The notes under the pieces are model-generated. The model was not told the DNA's origin. It was given only the letters and a program-made list of their open reading frames with translations, and did not search any database. A program made the position numbers and the translations under genes. DNA of 64,000 nt from JANQHS01 sp965227315 (GTDB taxonomy: Bacteria; Bacteroidota; Bacteroidia; Cytophagales; CCMP332). This document shows, in pieces, positions 25,904 through 35,302 of the stretch (position 1 is the stretch's first letter; every line of letters begins with the position of its first letter). The stretch spans positions 2,046,001 through 2,110,000 of the forward strand of contig OZ245737.1 of NCBI GenBank assembly GCA_965227315.1, in the 5' to 3' direction.

Positions 25904-26151
25904 AGTTTTTTGCAGAGGTTGAAGTAATGCCACACAAGGAGATCCTGGATCCTCAGGGAAAGGCGGTGAAGCTTGGTCTTCAGAATCTGGGAATCGAAGA
26001 AGTGGATGATGTCAGGGTCGGTAAGCAGATCAATCTTACCTTAAATGCTGAAAACGAGGATGAAGCGAAAGAAAAAGTTGAAAAAGCTTGTAAAAAGTTA
26101 CTTGCAAACGTCATTATGGAGTCATATAGCTATAAAATCAGTCAATCCTAG
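25900..26151 (+). CDS. purS: Phosphoribosylformylglycinamidine synthase subunit PurS
   Basis: 83-residue PurS, the small bridging subunit of the FGAM synthase complex with PurQ and PurL. It shows the single-domain alpha/beta pattern with EVMPHKEILDPQGKAV and DVRVGKQINLTL, both family hallmarks, and the end KLLANVIMESY. The ATGA overlap with pssA indicates translational coupling, an arrangement unrelated to purine pathway order. It pairs functionally with purQ at 19576-20268. Confidence 0.95.
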   Translation: MKFFAEVEVMPHKEILDPQGKAVKLGLQNLGIEEVDDVRVGKQINLTLNAENEDEAKEKVEKACKKLLANVIMESYSYKISQS

Positions 26152-26240
26152 AAACTTTTTGCAATAAAATCCGATTATACCTGTTAAGTATCTAATCCCC
26201 AAGGCCTATATAAGGAAACTACGAGTTTAATTGGTCCTAC

Positions 26241-29200
26241 ATGCGGAATATCCTATTAAAGGCTATTACAGGCTTTTCATTTGTTTATTTATTGGCGCTA
26301 ACAACAGCTCATGCCAAAACGGGCGAAGTCCATATTCATTGGTCATCGCAATCCGGCGAGGTGTATCTGGATGGTGAGGCCAGATCTGTAATTGAGTTTG
26401 AGGGATCAAAAGTCGAGGATAGTAAAAGTCTTCTTCCGCTATATAGAACACAATTTGAAAATGAGATCGTAGCCTGGTATGGTATAACAGATCCGGTCTT
26501 CACTCCGCTGAACGATTGGGAGGCGGCGTATGTCAACAAAAACGACCTCGGCGCGGAGATTCGCCCCAAAGTAGAGGTTCAATACTCCAGAGGACAGCCG
26601 ATTTCTTTCGTCTCGTTTGTTCCGTTAATGGTCAATCCCGTCACAAACAGGGTTGAGAAGCTGGTTTCTTTCAAATACACCTACATCCCAGGTCAGAGCC
26701 ATAGTTCAGGGATCAATGCCCATCTTTATAATTATGCCCCGAATTCGGTTCTTGCTCAGGGAGACTGGATCAAAATGGGTGTCAGTAAGGATGGCGTACA
26801 TAGAGTAACCTATGACCAATTGGTTCAGAGAGATGGGGATTATGCGGGAATTCCGGTCGGTGAGATCAGGGTATTTGGAAATGGCGGCGGAATGCTTCCT
26901 CAAAAGAATGATGACCCCAGGGTTGATGATCTCAAAGAGAATCCGATCATGGTCAAGGATATAAATGGCAACGGTGCCTTTGATCAGGGAGACTATATCG
27001 TTTTTTATGCCGGTGGACCACATGAATGGATTCTTCAGGAAAAGGGTCATTACCTCCAACAACAAAACATCTATTCCGATACGAGTTTTTACTTCATCAC
27101 GCATACACCACAGGTCCAGGGATTGCGGATTCAAAGTCAGACCGCTCCTACAGGAAATGCACAGTCCGATTTTCATTATTTCGATAATCGCATTCAGCAT
27201 GAACAGGATCTGAACAACCTGATCCAATCCGGAAGAGAATGGTACGGGGAAATATTTGATTTCACATTAAATCGGAATTACCAGTTCGATCTTGGCGAAG
27301 TTGATCTTTCTTCTATGATCTGGCTGCGTGTTGATTTTGCTCATATCTCCGTAAGCGGACGCACCGAATTTACCATTACGGTCAATGGTTCGAACTTCGG
27401 ATCCAAAGTGCTGGACAGGACTGCAGTTCCCTATGGTGATTATGCGAAATCAGGTCGGGTAGAAGGTTTCATAGATCCGAGCACTCTCACAAATGGAATG
27501 TTGAACGTTAGGGTGAGCTTTAACAAGAATGGAAACGGTGCTGCGGAGGGCTATCTCAATAGGATCAGGGTGCATTCCGTGTCTAAAACCAAGGTTCCTG
27601 AACGCCAGATGAGCTTTAGAAGGATCGAAAGCCAAACAGGCGGAGTATTCGAATACCATGTGCAGCAGGCCAACCAAAATATGGTGGTTTGGGAAGTGAC
27701 CAATCCTGTGGCGCCATTGTCTCAATCCACCAGCTTCAATGCAGGCGAATTGACTTTCAAACACCAAAATGCAAACGGCGTAGTTCCTGAATTTGTGGTT
27801 TTTGACCCCGCCTTTGCTTATGCCCCTGTGAGCATGAAGCGGATTGCCAACCAGAATCTTCACCAGCACCAGCCGGTCGATATGGTGATCTTTTCGCCCA
27901 ATCGTTTCAGGGAAGAGGCACAAAGGCTGGCGGATTTCCGCTGGCAAAATGATGGAATTCAATCGATAGTCGTGAACCCAAGGCTGGTCTACAATGAATT
28001 CTCTTCCGGAGCTCAGGATCTCTCTGCGCTTCGGAACTATCTCAAAATGCTCTACGACCGTGACCAATCAGGTGTACTGAAATATGTGATGCTTTTTGGA
28101 GACTGTTCCTATGATTACAAGGACAGGGTCTTTGGAAATACAAATTTTGTTCCCTGTTATCAGTCGTATCAAAGTCATAACAATATTGATTCGTATAGTT
28201 CGGATGATTATTTCGCATTCTTGGAGGACGGTAAAGGTGAATGGAAGGAGAACAATACGGTGACCATCATGGACATCGGGGTCGGCAGGTTGCCCGTAAG
28301 TACCATCGAAGAAGCTTCCGTCATGGTGGATAAGATCATCCATTATTCCGATCAGGGAAAAACAATTGGTGATTGGAGAACCTGGATAAGCTTTGTAGCA
28401 GATGATGGAGATGGAAACACTCATCAGGCGGATGCTGACGGGCTGGCCAAAAAGGTAGCCAATGAGCATCCGGAATACAATATCAACAAGATCTATTTGG
28501 GATCTTATGATCAGGTTCCAAGCCCGGCAGGGGCGGTCTCACCGGCTGCCAAGGAGGCGGTAAGCAGGGCGGTCGAAGAGGGCTCTCTGATCCTGAATTA
28601 TTCTGGTCATGGAGGTCCGATAGGCTGGACCGAAGAACAGATCCTCCGAACGGAGCAGATCGAGGATTGGACCAATATAGATCAGCTCTCTTTCTTTTTT
28701 ACAGCCACCTGTGAATTCGGACGCTACGATGATCCGGAAGAAGTTGCGGGAGGCGAGCTTAGCCTTTTAAACCCGAATGGCGGGGCAATTGGATTGATGA
28801 CCACAACAAGGCCAGTATGGTCTTTCAGTAATTATAATCTCAACGTAGAGTTTTACAACCGGGCCTTTAAGAAGGAGAATAATGATTACCTCAGGCTTGG
28901 GGAGATCATCAGGAGGACGAAAAATGCATATGGGATCAACAATACAAGGAATTTTGCTCTCCTTGGAGACCCTTCCATGAAATTGAATTATCCTCAGGAG
29001 AGGATCAAGATCACCCATGTGAATAAAAAACCTGTTAGTGCAGGTTCTGATACGCTCAATGCCCTTTGTCTGGTTTCTGTTGACGGAGAGATCCAAGGTG
29101 GGGATTCTATGCTGCTGGCCTCGTTTGACGGTATGGCCGACGGGAAGTTTTTTGACAAGCCTTTGCAGATACAGACCCTTGAAGATAACGGCCGCATATT

Positions 29201-30095
29201 CTCTTACGAACTCTACAGGAATTACATTTATAAGGGTTTTGCAAGTGTTAAGGATGGCAGATTCTCTTTTGAATTTATCGTTCCCAAGGACATCGATTAT
29301 GAGATCGGAAAAGGAAGAGTCAATATCTATGCTTCATCCTCTGACAATAGTTTAGATGCTTCGGGTTCATTTGAGGATGTCTATGTTGGTGGTAGTTGTG
29401 ACAATGTTGTTTTGGATGAGGAGCCACCAAAGATCCGGCTATTCCTTGATGATACTTCCTTTGTCAATGGCGCCATGGTAAGTCAGGATCCGCTTTTGAT
29501 CGCCTTTCTTGAAGATGAAAGCGGGATCAATATTACCGGAACCGGAATTGGCCGGGGATTGAGCTCTGAAACCTCAGCTCTTCCAGGCGAAAAGATCCCG
29601 ATGAATGATTATTATCAGGGCTACCCTGATACCTATAAAAGAGGCGAGGTGAATTACCCATTCTATGGATTCCGGGAAGGGAATCATACCTTGACCTTCA
29701 AGGCCTGGGATACACATAACAATTCTTCAACCGAGACAATAAGCTTTGTTGTGGCCGGAGATGAGAAGATCGCGTTGTCCTATCTTTATAATTATCCCAA
29801 CCCATTCATTGAAAGAACCTTTATTGGTTTTGATCATAACCGGGCTGGAGATGACCTTGACATAGAATTGGAGATCATGGGGTCAAATGGTCAATTGATT
29901 CAAAAAAGAAAACTTACAATTCAGGAAAGTCCCTCTATTGTTTCAGGAGAAGCATATCCGGACTTGACATGGGCTCCTTCTGAGGGAGCAAACAGACCTG
30001 TTTCCGGAGGCGTATTCTTTTTCCGGCTGAAGGTCATATCGAGGGAGGATGGCACTGAGTTTAAGGATGTTAAGCGGATGGTTTTCATTCAGTAA
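26241..30095 (+). CDS. porU: Type IX secretion system sortase PorU (C25 cysteine peptidase)
   Basis: 1284-residue outer-membrane-associated sortase that removes the C-terminal signal of T9SS cargo and attaches the protein to anionic lipopolysaccharide. A Sec signal peptide (~1-25) is followed by a long N-terminal beta region and the gingipain-like C25 domain with the catalytic pair His790 (YSGHGGP) and Cys824 (FFTATCEFGRYDDP). The phrase NFALLGDPSMKLNYP closes the peptidase domain. The protein ends in its own CTD-like region with YNYPNPF and GGVFFFRLKV, as known for PorU. Somewhat longer than Porphyromonas PorU. Directly followed by porV. Confidence 0.95.
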   Translation: MRNILLKAITGFSFVYLLALTTAHAKTGEVHIHWSSQSGEVYLDGEARSVIEFEGSKVEDSKSLLPLYRTQFENEIVAWYGITDPVFTPLNDWEAAYVNKNDLGAEIRPKVEVQYSRGQPISFVSFVPLMVNPVTNRVEKLVSFKYTYIPGQSHSSGINAHLYNYAPNSVLAQGDWIKMGVSKDGVHRVTYDQLVQRDGDYAGIPVGEIRVFGNGGGMLPQKNDDPRVDDLKENPIMVKDINGNGAFDQGDYIVFYAGGPHEWILQEKGHYLQQQNIYSDTSFYFITHTPQVQGLRIQSQTAPTGNAQSDFHYFDNRIQHEQDLNNLIQSGREWYGEIFDFTLNRNYQFDLGEVDLSSMIWLRVDFAHISVSGRTEFTITVNGSNFGSKVLDRTAVPYGDYAKSGRVEGFIDPSTLTNGMLNVRVSFNKNGNGAAEGYLNRIRVHSVSKTKVPERQMSFRRIESQTGGVFEYHVQQANQNMVVWEVTNPVAPLSQSTSFNAGELTFKHQNANGVVPEFVVFDPAFAYAPVSMKRIANQNLHQHQPVDMVIFSPNRFREEAQRLADFRWQNDGIQSIVVNPRLVYNEFSSGAQDLSALRNYLKMLYDRDQSGVLKYVMLFGDCSYDYKDRVFGNTNFVPCYQSYQSHNNIDSYSSDDYFAFLEDGKGEWKENNTVTIMDIGVGRLPVSTIEEASVMVDKIIHYSDQGKTIGDWRTWISFVADDGDGNTHQADADGLAKKVANEHPEYNINKIYLGSYDQVPSPAGAVSPAAKEAVSRAVEEGSLILNYSGHGGPIGWTEEQILRTEQIEDWTNIDQLSFFFTATCEFGRYDDPEEVAGGELSLLNPNGGAIGLMTTTRPVWSFSNYNLNVEFYNRAFKKENNDYLRLGEIIRRTKNAYGINNTRNFALLGDPSMKLNYPQERIKITHVNKKPVSAGSDTLNALCLVSVDGEIQGGDSMLLASFDGMADGKFFDKPLQIQTLEDNGRIFSYELYRNYIYKGFASVKDGRFSFEFIVPKDIDYEIGKGRVNIYASSSDNSLDASGSFEDVYVGGSCDNVVLDEEPPKIRLFLDDTSFVNGAMVSQDPLLIAFLEDESGINITGTGIGRGLSSETSALPGEKIPMNDYYQGYPDTYKRGEVNYPFYGFREGNHTLTFKAWDTHNNSSTETISFVVAGDEKIALSYLYNYPNPFIERTFIGFDHNRAGDDLDIELEIMGSNGQLIQKRKLTIQESPSIVSGEAYPDLTWAPSEGANRPVSGGVFFFRLKVISREDGTEFKDVKRMVFIQ

Positions 30096-30111
30096 TCCGC
30101 TGGAAAAGATT

Positions 30112-30119
30112 TATATTTG
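30112..30119 (+). promoter_or_regulatory. porV: TAnnTTTG promoter box for porV
   Basis: TATATTTG lies in the 41-nt gap after porU, 17 nt before the porV ATG at 30137. It suggests porV can be transcribed independently of porU. It also argues against a GTG start at 30119, which would fall within the box. Confidence 0.5.
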
Positions 30120-30136
30120 TGAACTTATTTGAAGAA

Positions 30137-31282
30137 ATGAAAGGTTTTTTGAGGATTTCTACTTTGATTTTTGTCCTTTTTCAAGGAGTGAATTCCTACG
30201 TTTTCGCGCAAGGTGGTGGAAGCCAGATCAACAATCAGATCAAGTATTCTACTGCTGTCCCATTTTTGACCATCGCTCCGGATGCCAGATCCGCAGGTAT
30301 GGGGGATGTGGGTACGGCTACAAGTCCCGATGCTGCTTCCTTGTATTGGAACCCTGCGAAGCTTGCTTTTATCGAGCATGACTTCGGCGGATCGATCTCC
30401 TATACTCCCTGGTTAAGAGAACTTGTTAACGATATGTCGCTTTCATATCTGTCCATGTTTTCTCATATCCGGGAAGAGGATGCCGTGGGACTTTCTTTAA
30501 GGTATTTTGATCTCGGGGATATTCAGTTTACCGATGAGCAGGGAAACAATCTCCAGCTTTTTAACCCCAGGGAATTTTCGATCAATGGAGTTTATTCCAG
30601 GGTGTTATCCCAGAAGATCAGTGTTGCTCTCGGATTGAGGTATATTCATTCGAATCTGACAGGAGATTTCAATTCCACAAACGGAAATGCTTCCAAGCCC
30701 GGAAATACAGCTGCTGCGGATTTGGGCTTTTATTACAAAAACCAGTATAGCATCAGCGGAATGCCGAGCAGATTTGCATTTGGTGCCGTACTACAGAACC
30801 TGGGTCCAAAGATCTCGTACTCCAACAACAACCAATCGTACTTCATTCCGACAACATTGAGAATTGGAGGGTCGCTCGCAAGTGATCTGGACGTTTATAA
30901 TTCTCTTGGAATCAACCTTGACATTTCCAAGCTTCTGGTTCCGCCATTCTCCGATCCTTCTGAAGACATTTCCGTTCTTGAGGGTATTGGACAATCTTTT
31001 TCGGAAGGCACCATTCAAGACCTGATGATCGGGGGAGGTCTGGAGTATAATTATAACGACCTGTTTTTTGCCCGTGGAGGTTACTATTATGAAAGTCCGG
31101 AAAACGGTGCCAGGCAGTATCTGACCGTAGGTGTTGGTATTGCTTATCAGGTCTTTGGCCTGGAGATAGCCTATTTGATCCCTACAACCGGTGCTCAGAA
31201 CCACCCACTGAACAACACCCTGAGGTTTACCCTGGCCTTGAACTTCGAGAGGTCCAAGGATGTAGATTCGGTCAAGGAATAA
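30137..31282 (+). CDS. porV: Type IX secretion system outer-membrane protein PorV (LptO)
   Basis: Fourteen-strand FadL-like barrel that shuttles T9SS substrates from the translocon to PorU. From the ATG at 30137 the protein has 381 residues, a signal peptide ending VFAQ, and the PorV signature TAVPFLTIAPDARSAGMGD followed by SLYWNPAKLAF. Regular amphipathic strands run to an aromatic C terminus (TLRFTLALNF). An upstream GTG at 30119 would add six residues but lies in the promoter box. Adjacent to porU and tail-to-tail with lspA, with no gap. Confidence 0.95.
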   Translation: MKGFLRISTLIFVLFQGVNSYVFAQGGGSQINNQIKYSTAVPFLTIAPDARSAGMGDVGTATSPDAASLYWNPAKLAFIEHDFGGSISYTPWLRELVNDMSLSYLSMFSHIREEDAVGLSLRYFDLGDIQFTDEQGNNLQLFNPREFSINGVYSRVLSQKISVALGLRYIHSNLTGDFNSTNGNASKPGNTAAADLGFYYKNQYSISGMPSRFAFGAVLQNLGPKISYSNNNQSYFIPTTLRIGGSLASDLDVYNSLGINLDISKLLVPPFSDPSEDISVLEGIGQSFSEGTIQDLMIGGGLEYNYNDLFFARGGYYYESPENGARQYLTVGVGIAYQVFGLEIAYLIPTTGAQNHPLNNTLRFTLALNFERSKDVDSVKE

Positions 31283-31891
31283 TCAGGATTCTCCTTCCGT
31301 AGCTAATTTCTCTTTTGAGGGAAAGAATTTCTTCTGAAAAATGAGGATCAATGCAACTCCGCAGAATATGGAGGCATCCGCAATATTGAAGATCGGCCAT
31401 AACGAATAATACTGCCCACCCAACATAGGGATCCAGTTTGGCAATACACCTTCCCAAATGTCGATATAGAACATATCCACCACCTGTCCGTGAAACCAGG
31501 GGTAGGGAGAGCCATAAGGCGCGTTGTCCAGAAACACTCCATAAAAAGTAGAATCAAGGACATTCCCGATGGCACCGCCAAGTATCAATGCCATGCTCCA
31601 CAGGAGGCCGGGGTGCACATTTCTATCGTACAGGTATTTGAGATAATAGGCGATGGCAAATACGGCTCCTATTCTGAACAGTGTCAGGAAAAGCTTGCCG
31701 TTGTCCGAGCCCAACTCCAACCCGAAAGCCATTCCGGGATTCAGTGTGTAGTGGATCTTGAACCACTCACCAAAAACCTTGATTTGGCCGGCCAATCCCA
31801 AATCCATGTTGTAGTGGACCATGAGTTTGACCAGTTGATCCAATATGATGACCCCAACGGTCAGGATAAAATACTTGCCTACACCTTTCAT
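31283..31891 (-). CDS. lspA: Lipoprotein signal peptidase II
   Basis: 202-residue inner-membrane aspartyl protease that cleaves prolipoprotein signal peptides. The catalytic Asp pair is Asp139 (GQVVDMFYID) and Asp172 (FNIADAS). The GNVLDS motif replaces the usual GNxxDR, a variation I associate with Bacteroidota enzymes, and there is a short insertion (VFLDNAPYGSPYPW) before the first catalytic Asp. Four transmembrane helices are evident. Longer than the ~165-residue Escherichia coli protein, as usual in this phylum. It overlaps ileS by 4 nt; the ileS-lspA order is common in bacteria. Confidence 0.95.
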   Translation of the reverse strand: MKGVGKYFILTVGVIILDQLVKLMVHYNMDLGLAGQIKVFGEWFKIHYTLNPGMAFGLELGSDNGKLFLTLFRIGAVFAIAYYLKYLYDRNVHPGLLWSMALILGGAIGNVLDSTFYGVFLDNAPYGSPYPWFHGQVVDMFYIDIWEGVLPNWIPMLGGQYYSLWPIFNIADASIFCGVALILIFQKKFFPSKEKLATEGES

Positions 31892-34800
31892 GAACCTGAA
31901 ACTTTCTCCAATCCCAATTTTAGTTTGATATGGTCGATCTCCATTTCTTCCCCTCCCTGACCATCTGATCCTTTGCTGATCTCCACAGCCTGGATCTCCC
32001 TGGCAATATAGGATCCGAAAGAATCAAAGGTAGACCTGAGCAATTCATCCCCACCATCCCAAAACAATATGATCTTATCCTGTACACCAAGGCCTGAAGA
32101 CTTCCGCAGGTTTTGAACGCGGTTTACTATGTCTCTGGCAAGACCCTCCTTTTTCAGATCTTCATCGATCTCTATATCCAGGGCCACCGTGATACCGGAA
32201 TCACTTGCCACCGACCACCCGGGGATATCATGGTTTTCGATAATGATATCCTCAGCAGAGAGTTTGATATCCGCACCTTCCACGTTTACCATCAATTCGC
32301 CCTCCTTTTCAAATTCCACTATCGCCTTTTCATCCAACTGACTGATCAATGCGGAAAGAGGTTTCATCAGCGGGCCATAGGTCTTGCCAAGCGATCTGAA
32401 ATTGGCTTTGGCCCGTTTTGAGATGATCCCAGAGCCTTCCTCCATAATCTCAATATGTTTGACATTCACCTCGGTCTTGATCAGATCCTCAATATCCTGA
32501 ATGTATTTTTTGAGGTCAGGATCAAAAGGTGGGACCAAGAGTTTTAGAAGTGGCTGGCGAACTTTGATCTTTTCCTTTTTTCTTATGGAATGAACCAGAG
32601 AGGAGATCCTTTGCGCCCAATCCATTTTCTTTTCCAGCCCCTGATCGATGAGTTCGGGTCTTTCTATGGGAAAAGCGGCTAGATGCACGGAGTTCTCTTT
32701 CTCCTTCTTGCTTACTTCATTGAGCGCCCTGAAAAATCGCTCCGTTAAGAATGGCGCTACGGGTGCTGTGAGCTTGATCACCTCCATCAAGGCCGTGTAC
32801 AGGGTCTGATAAGCGGCTTTTTTGTCTTCAGTGAATTCACCAACCCAGAACCTCTTTCGGCTCAGACGTACATACCAGTTGCTCAGGTCATTGATGGTAA
32901 ACTCCTGGATCGCTCTTGCAGCCTTGGTGGGCTCATAGTCCTCGTATGCAGTGGTGACCGATCTGATAAGGCTATTGAGTTTGGAAAGGAGCCATCGGTC
33001 AAGTTCCGAGCACTTTTCCATAGGGATATCTTCTCCTGAATAGTCAAACCCATCGATGTTTGCATAAAGTGCAAAAAACTGGTAGGTATTGACCAACGTC
33101 CCGAAAAACTTCCTTTGAACTTCCTGGATGCCTGATTCATCAAATTTCAGGTTTTCCCAGGGCGGGGCATTTTCGATCATATACCATCTGGTAGCATCGG
33201 CACCGTAGTTCTCGATGGTCTTGAAGGGGTCGACCGCGTTTCCAAGCCTTTTGGACATTTTATTTCCATCCTTATCCAGGACCAGTCCATTGGCGATCAC
33301 ATTTTTGAAGGCTACACTATCGTAGACCAGCGTCGCAATGGCATGAAGGGTAAAAAACCAACCCCGTGTTTGATCAACCCCTTCCGCAATAAAGTCGGCA
33401 GGGTAATTAGCCCTGAAGATGACTTCATTTTCAAAGGGATAATGCCATTGGGCGTAGGGCATGGCCCCGGAGTCAAACCAAACATCCACTAGGTCTGATT
33501 CGCGATACATGGGTTTTCCTGATTCTGATACCAGGGTAATCTTGTCCACATATGGGCGATGAAGGTCAATGTCTTCCTCAACCGCCTTGTCCATCAGTCC
33601 GGCCTTGACTGCTTTTTTTGATTCCTCGATCAGTTCTGCAACTGAACCGATACATTTTAATTCCTCTCCGTCCTCAGTTTTCCATACCGGGAGCGGGGTT
33701 CCCCAATATCTTGATCGTGAGAGATTCCAGTCAACCAGGTTTTCCAACCAGTTGCCGAACCGACCTTCACCGGTTGATGCGGGTTTCCAGTTTATGGTTT
33801 TGTTTAATTCCACCAGCCTGTCTTTCAGGGCTGTGGTTTTGATGAACCATGAGTCCAATGGATAATAAAGGACTGGCTTGTCGGTCCTCCAGCAATGTGG
33901 ATAGGAGTGCTCGTATTTCTCGACCTTAAAGGCCTTGTTTTCCTTTTTTAGTTTGATCGAGATCAGCACATCAGTGCTTTTATAATCGGGATCCTTCAGA
34001 GTTTCAGAATCTTCATATTCTGCTCGGACATAGCGGCCCGCAAAGTCGGTTACCTCCGGTAGAAACTTTCCTTTCTTGTTTACCAATGGTGTTTGTTTAC
34101 CATCCTCTCCTTCCACCAAAACAGCCGGTACACCATTCTTCTGAGCAACGCGAAAGTCATCAGCTCCAAATACGGAGGCTGTGTGTACGATTCCGGTTCC
34201 CTCGTCTGTGGCTACAAAGTCGCCAATGATCACCCTGAAGGCATTTTTCTCCAGATTGTCATTGGTGACATAGGGCAACAGTTGTTCATATCTGGCTCCC
34301 TCAAGTTCCCTGCCTTCAAACTTGTGCACCTCAATCCATGGAATGATCTTATCCCCCGGCTCATAATCCTCCAGGATGGCTTCGGCTCCCTTTTCGCCAA
34401 AATACTTTGATACAAGTTCACTAGCCAGGATCACAGATACGGGCTGATGTGTATAGGGATTATAGGTTTTAACCTTCGAATAGGAGATTTTCTCTCCCAC
34501 TGCCAGGGCGCAGTTCGAAGGAAGCGTCCATGGAGTGGTCGTCCAGGCCAGGAAGAAGACCTCCTCGTTTTCATCCTCATAGAACTTTTCGCCTATACCC
34601 TCTCGCTTGGCCTTGAATTGGGCAACAATACTGGTGTCCTTGACCATTTTGTAGGTCCCGGGCATATTCAGCTCATGCGAGCTTAGACCGGTCCCGGCAG
34701 CAGGCGAGTAGGGTTGAACCGTATATCCCTGATAAAGCAATTCCTTTTCAAAAAGGATCTTCAGGTATGCCCAAAGGCTTTCGACATAGTTTCGATCAAA

Positions 34801-35250
34801 AGTGATATAGGGATCATCCATATCGACCCAATACCCCATAATTCGGGTAAGATCCTCCCATTCACCCTTGAATTTCATCACCGCCTTCTTGCAGCGCTCA
34901 TTATATTCCTCGACAGAAATACTCTTGCCGATATCCTCCTTGGTGATCCCAAGTTCTTTTTCGACCTGAAGTTCTACCGGTAAACCATGGGTATCCCAGC
35001 CTCCTTTTCTTTTGACCTGGAAACCTTTTTGGGTTTTATAACGGCAAAAAATGTCCTTGACGGTCCTGGCCATGACATGGTGGATCCCGGGGGTCCCGTT
35101 TGCGCTCGGGGGTCCCTCGAAAAAAGTGAAAGTTTCTTTTCCTTCCCTTTCCTCTACCGACCGTTCAAAGGTCTTTTCTTTTTCCCACCATCCCAGGACT
35201 TCCTGTTCCAATTGGAAAAAGTTGATGTTGGTGTATTCTGGGTATTTCAA
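31888..35250 (-). CDS. ileS: Isoleucyl-tRNA synthetase
   Basis: 1120-residue class Ia synthetase charging tRNA-Ile. Visible elements: FFEGPPSANGTPGIHHVMAR (HIGH-region), the KRKGGWDTHGLPVE segment, the large CP1 editing domain (~190-400, with TWTTPWTLPSN), the WFFTLHAIA region, the KMSKR loop (DGNKMSKRLGN) and the anticodon-binding helical domain with SRKRFWVGE. The C-terminal domain lacks the four-cysteine zinc knuckle of the bacterial type, fitting the eukaryote-like long form found in many Bacteroidota. Overlaps lspA (ATGA). A TAGTTTTG box lies 28 nt upstream. Confidence 0.97.
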   Translation of the reverse strand: MKYPEYTNINFFQLEQEVLGWWEKEKTFERSVEEREGKETFTFFEGPPSANGTPGIHHVMARTVKDIFCRYKTQKGFQVKRKGGWDTHGLPVELQVEKELGITKEDIGKSISVEEYNERCKKAVMKFKGEWEDLTRIMGYWVDMDDPYITFDRNYVESLWAYLKILFEKELLYQGYTVQPYSPAAGTGLSSHELNMPGTYKMVKDTSIVAQFKAKREGIGEKFYEDENEEVFFLAWTTTPWTLPSNCALAVGEKISYSKVKTYNPYTHQPVSVILASELVSKYFGEKGAEAILEDYEPGDKIIPWIEVHKFEGRELEGARYEQLLPYVTNDNLEKNAFRVIIGDFVATDEGTGIVHTASVFGADDFRVAQKNGVPAVLVEGEDGKQTPLVNKKGKFLPEVTDFAGRYVRAEYEDSETLKDPDYKSTDVLISIKLKKENKAFKVEKYEHSYPHCWRTDKPVLYYPLDSWFIKTTALKDRLVELNKTINWKPASTGEGRFGNWLENLVDWNLSRSRYWGTPLPVWKTEDGEELKCIGSVAELIEESKKAVKAGLMDKAVEEDIDLHRPYVDKITLVSESGKPMYRESDLVDVWFDSGAMPYAQWHYPFENEVIFRANYPADFIAEGVDQTRGWFFTLHAIATLVYDSVAFKNVIANGLVLDKDGNKMSKRLGNAVDPFKTIENYGADATRWYMIENAPPWENLKFDESGIQEVQRKFFGTLVNTYQFFALYANIDGFDYSGEDIPMEKCSELDRWLLSKLNSLIRSVTTAYEDYEPTKAARAIQEFTINDLSNWYVRLSRKRFWVGEFTEDKKAAYQTLYTALMEVIKLTAPVAPFLTERFFRALNEVSKKEKENSVHLAAFPIERPELIDQGLEKKMDWAQRISSLVHSIRKKEKIKVRQPLLKLLVPPFDPDLKKYIQDIEDLIKTEVNVKHIEIMEEGSGIISKRAKANFRSLGKTYGPLMKPLSALISQLDEKAIVEFEKEGELMVNVEGADIKLSAEDIIIENHDIPGWSVASDSGITVALDIEIDEDLKKEGLARDIVNRVQNLRKSSGLGVQDKIILFWDGGDELLRSTFDSFGSYIAREIQAVEISKGSDGQGGEEMEIDHIKLKLGLEKVSGS

Positions 35251-35278
35251 TCCTTTGATACCTTGAATTTTAAGCCTG

Positions 35279-35286
35279 CAAAACTA
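35279..35286 (-). promoter_or_regulatory. ileS: TAnnTTTG promoter box for ileS-lspA
   Basis: TAGTTTTG on the minus strand, 28 nt from the ileS start, in the 52-nt gap behind the MMPL exporter gene. Confidence 0.5.
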
Positions 35287-35302
35287 ATAATTCTATGCGG
35301 AG

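Noticed and set aside
27450..28067. 205-codon minus-strand frame inside porU, with others at 26706-27227 and 28068-28469
   Set aside because: All are antisense to a well-supported 1284-residue gene and have no start context, family or promoter.
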